Assembly: GCF_042665155.1 (NCBI RefSeq)
Contig: NZ_JBHTCG010000027.1
Location: 58,808 to 122,807 of the forward strand
Source: Sphaerisporangium rhizosphaerae
GTDB lineage: Bacteria > Actinomycetota > Actinomycetes > Streptosporangiales > Streptosporangiaceae
Reading direction: 5' to 3'
DNA length: 64,000 nt
In this document: in pieces, positions 15,553-24,999 of the stretch
Numbering within the stretch: the stretch's first letter is position 1
Layout of the letters: each line of letters starts with the position of its first letter
Position numbers and translations under genes: made by a program
Notes under the pieces: model-generated
Databases searched by the model: none
The model's input: only the letters and a program-made list of their open reading frames with translations
Told to the model about the DNA's origin: nothing

Positions 15553-18500
15553 TCAGCGCCTCCTGGCGCGCAGACTCTGCCTGCGGCGGTCGACGCGGGC
15601 CTGCCGGTCCGCGCCCGGCTCGGCGTCCTCGATCGCCGTCTCCATCGCCGTCTCCGGCGCCGCCTCTGTCTCCGGCGTGGTGGCGACGGCGAACGCGGCG
15701 GGCCGCGAGGCCTGGCGCGGGTCCTCCGAGGTGTACCGGAGGCTCCGGCCGACGAGCTCGGTGAAGTCCTGGGTGGACACGACCAGATGCGGCTCGCCGA
15801 TGCGCAGCGCGTCGAGCATCGCCCGCCAGCCCTGCTCCGGCCCGATGCCGAAGACGGCCCGCCGCCGGGCGGAGACCTCCCCCGCCTCGGGGGCGTGCCC
15901 GTTCAGGCCATCGGCACAGGGGGACGAGACCCACTCGCCCCAGCCGATCGAGACGACTCGGGTGCCGGGCAGCGGCCTGGCATAGGCGAAGGCGTCGAGG
16001 CAGGCGCTGGCCGCGCAGGAGCCGAGCCGGCCCGCGCCGCCGCCGGTGGCCGCATCGCCGCCGGTGGCCGCGTCGGTCGAGGAGAACAGGACCACGAACC
16101 CGACCTGCTCGCCCGTCAGCTCCCGCAGCAGCGTCCGGGTACCCGCCACCTTCGGCGCCAGCACCTGGTCGATGCCGTCGGCGGTCGCGCACCGGGCCAT
16201 GCCCGCGCCGGACACCCCCGCACCCGCACGCCCCACACCCGACACGCCCGCACTCCCCACACCCGCGCCCGACACGCCCGCGCCCGACACGCCCGCGCCC
16301 CACATGCCTGCGCCGGACACGCCCGCGCCGGACACGCCGGCGGCGTGCAGGACCCCGTCGAGGCCGCCATGGCGCTTCTTGGCCAGGTCGACGGCCTGGC
16401 GCACCACGGTGCGGTCGGCGACGTCGCCGCTGACGACGATCACCTCCGCGCCCAGGCGCTCCAGTTCGAGCACCTCACGCAGACGACGCCGCAGGGACGG
16501 GGCGGCGGCCTCGTCGCCCAGCACGACCGGCCACCGGGCCCGCGGCGGCAGCGGAGTTCTGCCGAGCAGGACCAGCTTGGCGGCGTACTCCCCGGCGAGG
16601 CGACGCGCCAGTGCCATGCCGACGGCACCCAGGCCGCCGGTGATCAGGTAGACGCCACCGCGACGCAGCCCAGGCACCGGTGGGGCGCCGTCCAGGACGG
16701 CCGGGCGTGGTGCGGGGCCGTACGACGGCGTCCAGCGCCGTCCCTCGCGCAGCGCCACGACGCGGTCGGTGGGTTCGCCGAGGAGCTCGTCGACGAGGTG
16801 CGTCGGCACGTCGGCGGTCGGCCGCCCGACGTCGATCAGTCGCCCTTCGGCACCCGGATGCTCCACCGGCAGCAGCCGGCACGCGCCGACCGCGGTGGCC
16901 TGCTCGGGTCGCATGCGCGCGGCGTCGGCGGGGAGCACGTACTGCGAGCCGGTGGTCACGACATCGAACCGCCAGGGGAAGCCGAGGTCGCCGTAAGCTC
17001 GCGCCAGCCCGACGAGGGTGTGCAGGCCGTACCGCACGGCACGCTCGGCCGGATCCCCGGCCCGGTCCCCGGCCCCGTCCTCGGGCCGGTCCTCTGCCGG
17101 AATCTCGACCAGGTCCTCGGCTGGGTGCTCGACCGAATCCTCGGCCAAGCCCACAACCGAGTGCTCGACCGAATCCTCGGCCGGGCCCAGAGCCGGGTAC
17201 TCGGTCCGGTCCTTGGCGAGGCCCTTGGTCGTGGCCTCGCCGGGCGTTTCGAGGTGCCACAGGTGGACCACCCGGGTGGGCAGGCGCCCGGCCGCCTTGA
17301 GGACGTCGAGCAGCGCCCGCGCGTCCTCGGGCATGCCGGGCCGGATGGTGAAGCCGTCCTCGCTCTCGGCGTATCGGGCGCCGGGCGAGACCAGGACGTA
17401 CGAGGCGCCGAGCGCGCCGAGGCGGGCGGTGAGGGCGTCGGTGACCGGCTCCGCGCCCGGTGCGGTGAGCACGAGCCAGACGCCGCCGACCGGCGCGGGC
17501 CGCCGAGGCGCGGTCTGCCGCCAGACGGGAAGGTGGAACCACTGGTCCTCCGGCAGCAGTGGCAGGACCTCCGGTTCGTCCTTCCGCGAGGCGGGGCCGC
17601 CGACTGCCGGCCCGGTGGCCGCCGGCCCGATGAGGGGGTCGCGCCGCGCCTCCAGCCAGAACGGCCGGCGTTCGAAGGGGTAGGTCGGCAGCGGCACCCG
17701 CCTCGGCAGCGCCACGCCGCCCTGACCCTGCGCCGCTCCGGCCTGGCTCTGCGCCGTGCCGTTGTGGTTCGGGGACGTCGCGGCACGGCCGTTGTAGGTG
17801 AGCCAGTCGACGTGGGCGCCGGTGAGCCATATCCGGCCGAGGGCCTCGGCGAGCACCTCGTCGTCGGGCCGGTCCTCTCCGGCCGAAGGCTGCGTCGGCA
17901 CGATGAGGGGCCGGCGGTCCGGGCCGCACGCCGGGTGGGCGCCCACCATGGCGCCCAGCGACCGGCCGGGTCCGATCTCCACGAAAGCGGTGTCGGGGTC
18001 GGACAGCGCCACTGCCACCGCGTCGGCGAAGCGGACAGGGGCGCACATGTGCGCGGCCCAGTACCCGGGGTCGGTGACCAGGCCGGCGGTGGCGAGGGCG
18101 CCGGTGAGGTTCGACAGGTAGGGCAGGGCCGGCGGGCGCGGCGTCACCGAAGCGGCGACCCACGCGGTGAGCTCGTCGCGGACGCCGGCGAGCATCCGGG
18201 AGTGGAACGCGCGGGTGGCGGGCAGCTCCCGGCAGGCCACTCCCCGTTCGGTCAGTTCCCGGGCCAGCCTCGCGACCGCATCAGGCGGGCCCGCGACCAC
18301 GACCTGGTCTCCGTGGTCGGCGGCGAGGTCGACACCCCGCGCGGCGAGGTCGGGGACCAGGCGGCGTAGCCGGGCCTCGCCGGCCGCGACGGCGAGCATG
18401 GCGCCGGCAGGGCACGCCGCGATCAGGCGCGCCCGGTAGGCCACCAATCGCAGCGCGTCGGGCAGGGACAGCACGCCGGACAGGCAGGCGGCCACGTACT

Positions 18501-20541
18501 CGCCGACGCCGTGGCCGATCATGGTGCTGGGCGTGACGCCCCAGTGCATGAGCGTGCGGGCCAGCGCGTACCCGGCGACGAACGCGGCGGATTCGGCCAC
18601 CTCGATGTCGCGCGGCGGCGCTGTGGGCGGGTGCTGGTGCGGCTCGGTCTCGGGCGGAGCTTGCGACGGGGCCGGAAGGCCGGGTGGGGACGTCGGCGTG
18701 AGCAGCAGCGCCCGGATGTCGTCGGCGAGCGGCTCGCCGAGCAGCGCGCGGCATTCGTCGACGTGCGCGCGGAACACCGGTTCGGTGGCGTAGAGGCCGG
18801 CGACCATGCCGGGGAACCGCTCCCCCACCCCGGCGATGAGGAAGGTGACCGGGCGGGCGCGCCAGGTCTCCTGACGGGTGCGGGCCGGGGCGCCGCCGGC
18901 GGGCTCGCCGCGCAGCAGGGCCGCGGCCTGCGCGGTCGACGCCGCGACCAGGACCCGCCTGTGGTCGAACACCCGGCGTCCGGCCTGCAGGGTGAACGCG
19001 ACGTCGGCCAGGCGCGGGGCCCGCTCGTCCAGGTGCCGGGCCAGCCGGGCACAGGACTGCTCGAGCGCGGCCTGCGAGCGGGCCGACACCGGAAGCACGT
19101 GGTGGCGGCGCGGCCCCGGCGGGCGCTCGGGAACCGGCGGGGGCTCCTGCACGACGACGTGGGCGTTGGTGCCGCCCGTGCCGAGGCTGTTGACGCAGGC
19201 GATGCGTGGCCGTCCGTCCGTCCGCGACCATGGCACCGGCTCGGCGCTGACCCGGAACGGGCCGCCCGCGAAGTCGATCGTCGGGTTGGGGGTGCGGAAG
19301 TGCAGGGTCGGCGGGATGACCTCCTCGCGCAGCGCCATGACGACCTTGATGAGCCCGGTGACGCCGGAGGCCCGGTCGAGGTGCCCGACGTTGGGCTTCA
19401 CCGAGCCGAGCACGCAGCCCCGCTCCCGCGCGGCCTCGCCGAACGCCCGGTTCAGCGCCGCCACCTCGATCGGGTCGCCGAGCTCGGTGGCGGCCCCGTG
19501 GGCCTCGACGTAGCCGATCTCGTCGCCGCGCACGCCCGCGCCGGCCAGCGCGGCCGAGACCGCCGCGGCCTGCCCGGCCATGCTCGGCGCGGCGAACCCG
19601 AACCTCATCGAGCCGTCGTTGTTCACGGCCGAGCCGCGGATGAGCGCCAGCACCGTGTCACCGTCGGCGAGCGCCGCCCGTGCCGGCCTGAGCAGCACCA
19701 CCGCCACCCCGTCGCCGTACATGGTGCCGCGGGCGCCGGCGTCGAAGGTGCGCACTCGCCCGTCCGGAGAGGCGAGGCCGCCGGGCGCGTACAGGTGCCC
19801 CACCGTGTCCGGCACCCGCACCGAGACCCCGCCGGCCAGGGCGAGCTCGCAGTCACCGGCGCGCAGCGCCTGGCAGGCCAGGTGCACCGCGACCAGCGAC
19901 GTCGAGCAGAACGTCTGCACCGAGACGCTGGGCCCGGTCAGGTTCAGCTTGTAGGACACCATGGTGGACAGCGCGTCCTTGTCGTTGCCGGTGACCACCT
20001 CGAGGGAACCGGCGCCCAGGTCCCGCTCGAACTGGGCGCCGCGCTCCAGCATGTAGGTGCTCAGGTTGGCCCCGGCGAAGACGCCGACCCGGCCGCGCGT
20101 CTCGGGGTCGGGGTGGCCGGCGACCTCCAGCGCCTCCCAGGCGCATTCGAGGAACAGCCGCTGCTGCGGGTCGGCGATGGTGGCCTCGCGCGGGCTGAAC
20201 CGGAAGAACGCGGCGTCGAACCCGCGTACGTCGTCGAGCACCGGGCGGGCGGGCACGTACGCCGGGTCGTCGGCCAGGGCCGGGGGGACGCCGCTCGCCA
20301 GCAGCTCCTCCCGGCCGAACCGGCGGATCGACTCGGTCCCGGAGGCGATGTTCGCCCAGAACTCCGCCACGTCGCGGGCTCCGGGAAACCGGCCGGACAT
20401 GCCGATGACCGCGATGTCGGTGTCCCGGACCTGGTCGCCGGCGCCGACGACGGTGACGGGGTCGGCGCCGGTCTCGATCTCGGCGCCGGTCTCGATCTCG
20501 GTACCGGCGCCGGTGTCGTTGTCGGTGTCGGTGGCTGCCAT
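15553..20541 (-). CDS. Type I PKS4: KS-AT*-KR*, no ACP
   Basis: A 1662-residue terminal PKS. The KS (about residues 40-460) has Cys212 in VQTFCSTSL, His348 (EAHGAAT) and His387 (KPNVGH), so condensation should work. The AT (about 565-880) has GHGVG where GHSxG is required, so Gly678 replaces the nucleophile. The KR (about 1295-1530) keeps the nucleotide motif GGLGAVG and FSS, but the catalytic YxxxN is SxxxS (Ser1508, Ser1512); it also carries an insertion of about 45 residues of AGVSG repeats (about 1401-1447). No ACP follows; the protein ends in a charged tail. GGAGGTC precedes the ATG at 20541, and a reading from 21891 would only overlap the FAAL gene. It might condense with a discrete ACP, such as the FkbJ-like one. 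It is the last gene of the operon. Confidence 0.93.
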   Translation of the reverse strand: MAATDTDNDTGAGTEIETGAEIETGADPVTVVGAGDQVRDTDIAVIGMSGRFPGARDVAEFWANIASGTESIRRFGREELLASGVPPALADDPAYVPARPVLDDVRGFDAAFFRFSPREATIADPQQRLFLECAWEALEVAGHPDPETRGRVGVFAGANLSTYMLERGAQFERDLGAGSLEVVTGNDKDALSTMVSYKLNLTGPSVSVQTFCSTSLVAVHLACQALRAGDCELALAGGVSVRVPDTVGHLYAPGGLASPDGRVRTFDAGARGTMYGDGVAVVLLRPARAALADGDTVLALIRGSAVNNDGSMRFGFAAPSMAGQAAAVSAALAGAGVRGDEIGYVEAHGAATELGDPIEVAALNRAFGEAARERGCVLGSVKPNVGHLDRASGVTGLIKVVMALREEVIPPTLHFRTPNPTIDFAGGPFRVSAEPVPWSRTDGRPRIACVNSLGTGGTNAHVVVQEPPPVPERPPGPRRHHVLPVSARSQAALEQSCARLARHLDERAPRLADVAFTLQAGRRVFDHRRVLVAASTAQAAALLRGEPAGGAPARTRQETWRARPVTFLIAGVGERFPGMVAGLYATEPVFRAHVDECRALLGEPLADDIRALLLTPTSPPGLPAPSQAPPETEPHQHPPTAPPRDIEVAESAAFVAGYALARTLMHWGVTPSTMIGHGVGEYVAACLSGVLSLPDALRLVAYRARLIAACPAGAMLAVAAGEARLRRLVPDLAARGVDLAADHGDQVVVAGPPDAVARLARELTERGVACRELPATRAFHSRMLAGVRDELTAWVAASVTPRPPALPYLSNLTGALATAGLVTDPGYWAAHMCAPVRFADAVAVALSDPDTAFVEIGPGRSLGAMVGAHPACGPDRRPLIVPTQPSAGEDRPDDEVLAEALGRIWLTGAHVDWLTYNGRAATSPNHNGTAQSQAGAAQGQGGVALPRRVPLPTYPFERRPFWLEARRDPLIGPAATGPAVGGPASRKDEPEVLPLLPEDQWFHLPVWRQTAPRRPAPVGGVWLVLTAPGAEPVTDALTARLGALGASYVLVSPGARYAESEDGFTIRPGMPEDARALLDVLKAAGRLPTRVVHLWHLETPGEATTKGLAKDRTEYPALGPAEDSVEHSVVGLAEDSVEHPAEDLVEIPAEDRPEDGAGDRAGDPAERAVRYGLHTLVGLARAYGDLGFPWRFDVVTTGSQYVLPADAARMRPEQATAVGACRLLPVEHPGAEGRLIDVGRPTADVPTHLVDELLGEPTDRVVALREGRRWTPSYGPAPRPAVLDGAPPVPGLRRGGVYLITGGLGAVGMALARRLAGEYAAKLVLLGRTPLPPRARWPVVLGDEAAAPSLRRRLREVLELERLGAEVIVVSGDVADRTVVRQAVDLAKKRHGGLDGVLHAAGVSGAGVSGAGMWGAGVSGAGVSGAGVGSAGVSGVGRAGAGVSGAGMARCATADGIDQVLAPKVAGTRTLLRELTGEQVGFVVLFSSTDAATGGDAATGGGAGRLGSCAASACLDAFAYARPLPGTRVVSIGWGEWVSSPCADGLNGHAPEAGEVSARRRAVFGIGPEQGWRAMLDALRIGEPHLVVSTQDFTELVGRSLRYTSEDPRQASRPAAFAVATTPETEAAPETAMETAIEDAEPGADRQARVDRRRQSLRARRR
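16201..16346 (-). repeat. 15-bp tandem repeat expansion inside the PKS4 ketoreductase
   Basis: Imperfect 15-bp units of the type GACACGCCCGCGCCG (plus strand) encode repeated AGVSG pentapeptides. They directly follow the conserved LHAAGVSG and separate it from VLAPKVAGT, which normally lies about 25 residues on. The repeat appears to have grown from the conserved AAGVSG codons. Confidence 0.75.
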
Positions 20542-20591
20542 GGTGCCTTGACCTCCAGGGGTGTCGGTCGCCGGTCGCACGGGCGGCGGCG

Positions 20592-22346
20592 TCACCGCCG
20601 GGCGGCGCCGACCGGCTCGGGCAGCAGGGCCAGCAGCCGCGGCGGCAGGTCCTCGTGCACCGGGTTGAGGTCCCGCGCCAGGAACATGTCCCGGCAGGCG
20701 CGCCGGCGGACCTTGCCGCTGGTGGTGCGCGGCACGCCGGAGGCGATCAGGACGATGCCGGGCATGGACAGGTCGAACGTCCGCACGATCGCCTGGCGCA
20801 CCTGCAGCGCGAGTTCCCGCGCGGGCAGGCCGCGTAGCTGAGGGACGCTGGTCTCCTGCACGATCACGACGTGCTCGGGGTCGGCGCCGACCGCGAACGC
20901 CGCGCCGATCCTGCCCCGCAGCGCCGGGTGCACCGACTCGACGAGCTGCTCGACGTCCTGCGGGTAGATGTTGCGGCCGTTGACGATGATGACGTCCTTG
21001 AGCCGGCCGGTGACGTAGAGGTCGCCGTCCAGCAGGAAGCCCAGGTCCCCGGTGCGCAGGAACGGGCCTTCGCCGTCCGCGGTGTGCGCCCCGAAGGTCT
21101 CGCGCGTCTCGCCGGGCTTGTTCCAGTAGCCTCGGGCGATGCTGGCGCCGCGCGTCCAGATCTCGCCGACGGCGCGTTCGGCGAGCACCCGCCGCGTCCG
21201 CGGGTCGACGATGCGCACCTGCTGTTCGATCGGCCTGCCGCTGCTGACCAGGACCGTGCCGGCCCCGGCGGTGACCGGCACGATGTGGTGGCGGGTCAGC
21301 GCATCCCGGTCCACCTCGCAGGTGAGCGCGGCGCTCCCGCGGGGGGTCGCGGTGACCGCGAGCGTCGCCTCGGCCAGGCCGAAGCCGGGCTTGACGGCGT
21401 CGGGGCGCAGTCCCGCCGCCGCGAAGCGCCGGGTGAAGTCCGCCACCGTCCGCCCGCGGATCGGCTCGGCGCCGTTGATACAGGTGTGCAGCGTCCTGAG
21501 GTCGAGTTCGCGCAGTTGCTCGTCGGTGACCCGGCGCAGGCACAGGTCGTAGGCGAAGTTCGGGGCGAAGGTGTTGGTGGCGCGGTGCCGGGTCATCGCC
21601 TGCAGCCAGTGCGCCGGCCGCTTGATGAAGTGCGTGGGGGTCATCAGCACCGAGTCGCCGCCGGCGAACAACGGCGCGAGCAGCCCGCCCATCAGGCCCA
21701 TGTCGTGGAAGTGCGGCAGCCAGCTGACCATGACCGTGCCGTCGTCCATGGCGCAGGCCGTCGTCAGCTCCCGCTCGTTGGCCAGCAGGTTGGCGTGGGT
21801 GACGATCACGCCCTTGGGTTCGCTGGTGGAGCCGGAGGTGTACTGCAGGAACGCGACCGTGCCGGGTCCGACGCCCTCGGGCATGCGCCACCGGGCGGCG
21901 TCGCCCAGCGGCGCGGCGTCGGTGACGAGGCAGTCGAGCGCGTCGAAGCGGCCGTCCTCGCGCAGCAGTTCGGTGACGCCCGGCGCGCTCTGCTCGGCGG
22001 TGAGCACCAGGCGCACGTCGGCGTCGATCATGATGCCCGAGATGCGCTTCATGCTGCGGCCGTCGTGCGGCAGCGGCGCGGGCACCGGGATCATGCCCGC
22101 GTACAGGGCGCCGAGGAACGCGATGAGGAACTCGGCGCCGTTCGGGTAGACCAGCAGCACCCGGCTGCCGACGGCCAGCCGCCGGGCCAGCCCGTCGGCG
22201 ATCTGCCTGGCCCGCTCGTCGACCTGGCGGTAGCTGGTGCGCTCCTCCACCACTCCGCCGGCGATCTCCCGGACGACCGTGTAGTGGCGCCGGTCGGCGT
22301 AGCGCTCCAGCATCGCTCGGACATGGTGGACAAAGCTCGTGGACAT
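20592..22346 (-). CDS. Fatty acyl-AMP ligase (FAAL), starter-unit activation
   Basis: A 584-residue adenylate-forming enzyme. It has the P-loop-like YTSGSTSEPKGV (about residues 170-181), SWLPHFHDMGLMGG (typical of FAALs), GFGLAEATL, TGDLGFLLDG, GRLKDVIIVNGRNIYPQDVE and a C-terminal Lys in TSGKVRRRACRD. The pattern matches FadD32/FAAL proteins, which make acyl-AMP and pass the acyl group to an ACP rather than CoA. The obvious acceptor is the N-terminal ACP of PKS1. AAGGAG precedes the ATG at 22346. It lies between the PPTase and PKS4 genes. The chain length of the acid cannot be read from sequence. Confidence 0.92.
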   Translation of the reverse strand: MSTSFVHHVRAMLERYADRRHYTVVREIAGGVVEERTSYRQVDERARQIADGLARRLAVGSRVLLVYPNGAEFLIAFLGALYAGMIPVPAPLPHDGRSMKRISGIMIDADVRLVLTAEQSAPGVTELLREDGRFDALDCLVTDAAPLGDAARWRMPEGVGPGTVAFLQYTSGSTSEPKGVIVTHANLLANERELTTACAMDDGTVMVSWLPHFHDMGLMGGLLAPLFAGGDSVLMTPTHFIKRPAHWLQAMTRHRATNTFAPNFAYDLCLRRVTDEQLRELDLRTLHTCINGAEPIRGRTVADFTRRFAAAGLRPDAVKPGFGLAEATLAVTATPRGSAALTCEVDRDALTRHHIVPVTAGAGTVLVSSGRPIEQQVRIVDPRTRRVLAERAVGEIWTRGASIARGYWNKPGETRETFGAHTADGEGPFLRTGDLGFLLDGDLYVTGRLKDVIIVNGRNIYPQDVEQLVESVHPALRGRIGAAFAVGADPEHVVIVQETSVPQLRGLPARELALQVRQAIVRTFDLSMPGIVLIASGVPRTTSGKVRRRACRDMFLARDLNPVHEDLPPRLLALLPEPVGAARR

Positions 22347-22434
22347 CGGCTTCTCCTTGTCGCGGGAGCCCAGGCCCGGCCCGCGTGCGGCCGGCAGGGC
22401 CGGAAGTCGTCTTAGTCGTACCGGTCGGAACGGT

Positions 22435-23181
22435 TCAGGGTCGTCCATCGCTCACCCTCCATCGCGCGGTCGTGCCTCGGCGTCGCGCGTCCGGTGTCCC
22501 GAGGCCCGGCGTCGCCGGGCACAGCACCACGGCGGCGGCGCATCCGGCCGCGACGTCCAGCGGCCACAGCCGGCCCGCCGAGCGCGGGTCCGCGCCCAGG
22601 CGCACGGAGCCGGGACGCACCACGACGTCGCGCAGCCGGGCGATGCCGACGCCCAGGGCCTTGAGGTAGGCCTCCTTGGCCGTCCACAGGCGCAGGAACC
22701 GGTCGGCGCGGTCCTCGCCCCGGGCGGCGGCGACCCGGTCGGCCTCCACCGCCGGGAACATGGACCGCGCGACCGCGGCGTAGTCGACCAGTGCCGAGCC
22801 GTGCTCGACGTCGACGCCGACGCGTCCCGTGCCGCGCCACAGGGCGATCAGCGCGACGTCGCCGCTGTGGGAGAGGTTGAAGTCGAGCGGTCGGGCGCCG
22901 GGGCGGGCGCGCGGCGCGAGGCGTGGACGGCCCGTCTCGGAGGTGGCCAGCCGCACCGCCCGGGGGTGCAGGCGGCAGGCCTGGCCGAGCACGGTGCGCA
23001 GCGCGGCGCGCGCCACCGTGTACCGGTGCCGGTCCCCGGCCTGGGCGAAGCGCCCGGCGTTCGCCTGCTCGTCCGGGCTGAGCAGCGCCCAGGCGCGCCG
23101 GCGCGCGGCCACGTCCTGGTCCAGCGGCACCCGCCACAGGCGCAGGCCCTGGACCGGTGGTGGCAGGATGGTCAGCTCCAC
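22435..23181 (-). CDS. 4'-phosphopantetheinyl transferase, Sfp type
   Basis: A 248-residue PPTase. Signature motifs are LDFNLSHSGDVALIAL, GVDVEHGSAL (Mg-binding Asp/Glu) and FLRLWTAKEAYLKALGVG. It converts apo-ACPs to holo form by adding phosphopantetheine from CoA, here for the five PKS ACPs and the FkbJ-like ACP. The start is a GTG (VELTILPP) inside the last codons of the thioesterase gene, a 10-nt overlap; the longer upstream reading is out of family. A dedicated PPTase within the operon suggests a self-contained cluster. Confidence 0.92.
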   Translation of the reverse strand: MELTILPPPVQGLRLWRVPLDQDVAARRRAWALLSPDEQANAGRFAQAGDRHRYTVARAALRTVLGQACRLHPRAVRLATSETGRPRLAPRARPGARPLDFNLSHSGDVALIALWRGTGRVGVDVEHGSALVDYAAVARSMFPAVEADRVAAARGEDRADRFLRLWTAKEAYLKALGVGIARLRDVVVRPGSVRLGADPRSAGRLWPLDVAAGCAAAVVLCPATPGLGTPDARRRGTTARWRVSDGRP

Positions 23182-23927
23182 GGCGCGAGCTCCTCGGCGA
23201 TCAGGGCGTGTACCCGCGTGGCCTGTTCCAGCACGGCGAAGTGGCCGCCGTGCAGCGTGTGCAGGCGGAACTCCGCGCCGGTGCGCGCACCCCAGGCGGC
23301 GACGTCGGCGACCGAGGCGCGGGCGTCGGCGGTGGCGGCGAACGCGGTGATCGGCACCTCCAGCGGCGCGTGCGGGGCGTAGTGGTGGCTCTCGTTGACG
23401 GCGAAGTCGGCGCGCAGCACCGGCGCCATCAGCGCGAGCACCTTCCGGTCGCCGAGCAGCTCCGGCGGGGTGCCGCCGAGCAGGCTCAGCAGGCCGGCCA
23501 GCTCGTCGAGGGAGGCGCCGGCCAGGCGGGGAAGGGTCTCGGCGAGCTGCGGGGCCTTGCGTCCGGACACGAACAGCCGCGCCGGCGGCGGGCAGCCCCT
23601 CTCGATCAGCTCCCGCACCAGTTCGTAGGCCAGCAGCGCGCCGAGGCTGTGCCCGAACACGGCGTACGGGCGGCTCAGCGTGGGCGCGACCTCGCCGGCC
23701 AGGTCCCGCACCAGCGCCCGGCAGTCCCGGTAGGGCCGCTCCCCCAGCCGGGTCTCCCGTCCGGGCGGCTGCACCGGCACCGCGCCGATCCAGGCCGGCA
23801 GCCCGGCGCCCCACCGCCGGTACGCCGAGGCGCCCGCCCCGGCGTGCGGCAGGCACAGCAACCGCAGTCGTGCCCCGGCGGCCACCGGACCGGGCAGCCA
23901 TCTGCCGGCCCCGAGGTGTACGGACAC
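23172..23927 (-). CDS. Type II thioesterase
   Basis: A 251-residue alpha/beta hydrolase of the GrsT/TEII family. The nucleophile elbow is FGHSLGALLAYELV and the catalytic His sits in HTLHGGHFAVLE. The early RLLCLPHAGAGASAYRRW and PVQPPGRETR are typical of the family. TEIIs remove stalled acyl groups from carrier proteins. Because no PKS here has a C-terminal TE domain, it could also release the product, but that is inference. A GTG at 23927 with GGGAG 8 nt upstream is the best start; an ATG at 23969 would overlap the FkbH-like gene. Its end overlaps the PPTase start. Confidence 0.9.
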   Translation of the reverse strand: MSVHLGAGRWLPGPVAAGARLRLLCLPHAGAGASAYRRWGAGLPAWIGAVPVQPPGRETRLGERPYRDCRALVRDLAGEVAPTLSRPYAVFGHSLGALLAYELVRELIERGCPPPARLFVSGRKAPQLAETLPRLAGASLDELAGLLSLLGGTPPELLGDRKVLALMAPVLRADFAVNESHHYAPHAPLEVPITAFAATADARASVADVAAWGARTGAEFRLHTLHGGHFAVLEQATRVHALIAEELAPWS

Positions 23928-23946
23928 CGTCGCGTCTCCCGTCCGG

Positions 23947-24999
23947 TCAGTCGGTGAGCAGGCGGACATAGGACGGCGGGGGCGGGATGGCGCCGAGGTC
24001 GGCCCGCAGCGTCACGTGCCGGCCGTCGCGGCCGAGCTCGTGGAAGCCGGCGAACGCGTAGGCGATCTGCATCATCCGGTTGCGGCCGGTCTCGACCAGG
24101 TCGGCGTGCAGTTCCACGCCGGCGTCGCGGGCCCGGCGCAGCAGGTGGTTGAGCACGATCGTGCCGACGCCGCGTGACATCACCCGGCACGACATCAGCA
24201 GCAGGCGCAGGTGCCAGATCTTCTCCGAGGTCTCGACGAGGACCAGCCCGATCTTGCCGTAGGAGCCGAACCGGTCGTCGAGGGTGACGACGTACAGCAG
24301 GTGGTCGTCGGAGGTGCGCAGCTTGTCGAGGTCGTCGTAGGAGTAGGTGCGGCCGGTGGAGTTGAGCTGGTTGGTGCGGACGGTCAGCTCCTCGGCGCGC
24401 TGGAGATCGTCGCGCGCGGCGGTCTCGATGCGCACGACGAGGTCGAGCTGGGCGAGGAACTCCTCGCCGGTGCCGACGAAGCGCTCCTCCTCGTCGTCGC
24501 GGCTGATCTGGCCGAGGTACATCTCGCGGCGCATGCGCGACTCGGCGGTGACGAACCGGGGCCGGAACTCCGGCGTCCGCAGCGCCCCGGCGAGGCCGGC
24601 CGGGTCCACGCAGAGGACCTGCGGGCAGGCCGCGGCCACCTCGGCCCGCTCGAACTCCTGGTCGTCGACGAAGGCGATCGCGTCGAGCCCGATGTTGAGC
24701 TTCTTGGCGATCTGCCGGACCGAGTGCGACTTGGCGTTCCATCCGATCTGCGGGTACAGGAACCTGTCGGCGAGGCCGGCCTTCTCGACCTGTTCCCAGG
24801 CCGCCTCGTGGTCGTTCTTGCTGGCGATGGAGTGCAGGATGCCGAGCCCGTCGAGCGCGTGGATCGCCTCGGCGACCTCCGGCTTCACCCTCACCGCGCC
24901 GTCCTCTAGCAGCACGCCGTCCCACAGCGTGTGGTCCAGGTCCCAGACCACGCACTTGACCCGGCCGCGGCGCTTCTCCTCGGACAGTTCGTCACCCAT
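23947..24999 (-). CDS. FkbH-like HAD-fold protein (extender-unit loading)
   Basis: A 350-residue FkbH homologue. The N-terminal HAD-like domain begins KCVVWDLDHTLWDG (Asp20, Asp22, Thr24), followed by SIASKNDHEAAW and IAFVDDQEFERAEV. The C-terminal part looks like a GNAT-type region (RLLLMSCRVMSRGVGTIVLN). FkbH-type proteins take the three-carbon unit of 1,3-bisphosphoglycerate, dephosphorylate it and load it as glyceryl-ACP. With FkbI/J/K-like neighbours it should start an alpha-hydroxylated malonyl-ACP pathway. The ATG at 24999 overlaps the FkbI-like stop by 8 nt. Confidence 0.93.
   Translation of the reverse strand: MGDELSEEKRRGRVKCVVWDLDHTLWDGVLLEDGAVRVKPEVAEAIHALDGLGILHSIASKNDHEAAWEQVEKAGLADRFLYPQIGWNAKSHSVRQIAKKLNIGLDAIAFVDDQEFERAEVAAACPQVLCVDPAGLAGALRTPEFRPRFVTAESRMRREMYLGQISRDDEEERFVGTGEEFLAQLDLVVRIETAARDDLQRAEELTVRTNQLNSTGRTYSYDDLDKLRTSDDHLLYVVTLDDRFGSYGKIGLVLVETSEKIWHLRLLLMSCRVMSRGVGTIVLNHLLRRARDAGVELHADLVETGRNRMMQIAYAFAGFHELGRDGRHVTLRADLGAIPPPPSYVRLLTD

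Noticed and set aside
23947..24999. FkbH-like protein as part of a tetronate (glyceryl-ACP) pathway
   Set aside because: The contiguous FkbI-, FkbJ- and FkbK-like genes point to alpha-hydroxylated malonyl-ACP; no FabH-like tetronate ring-forming enzyme is present.
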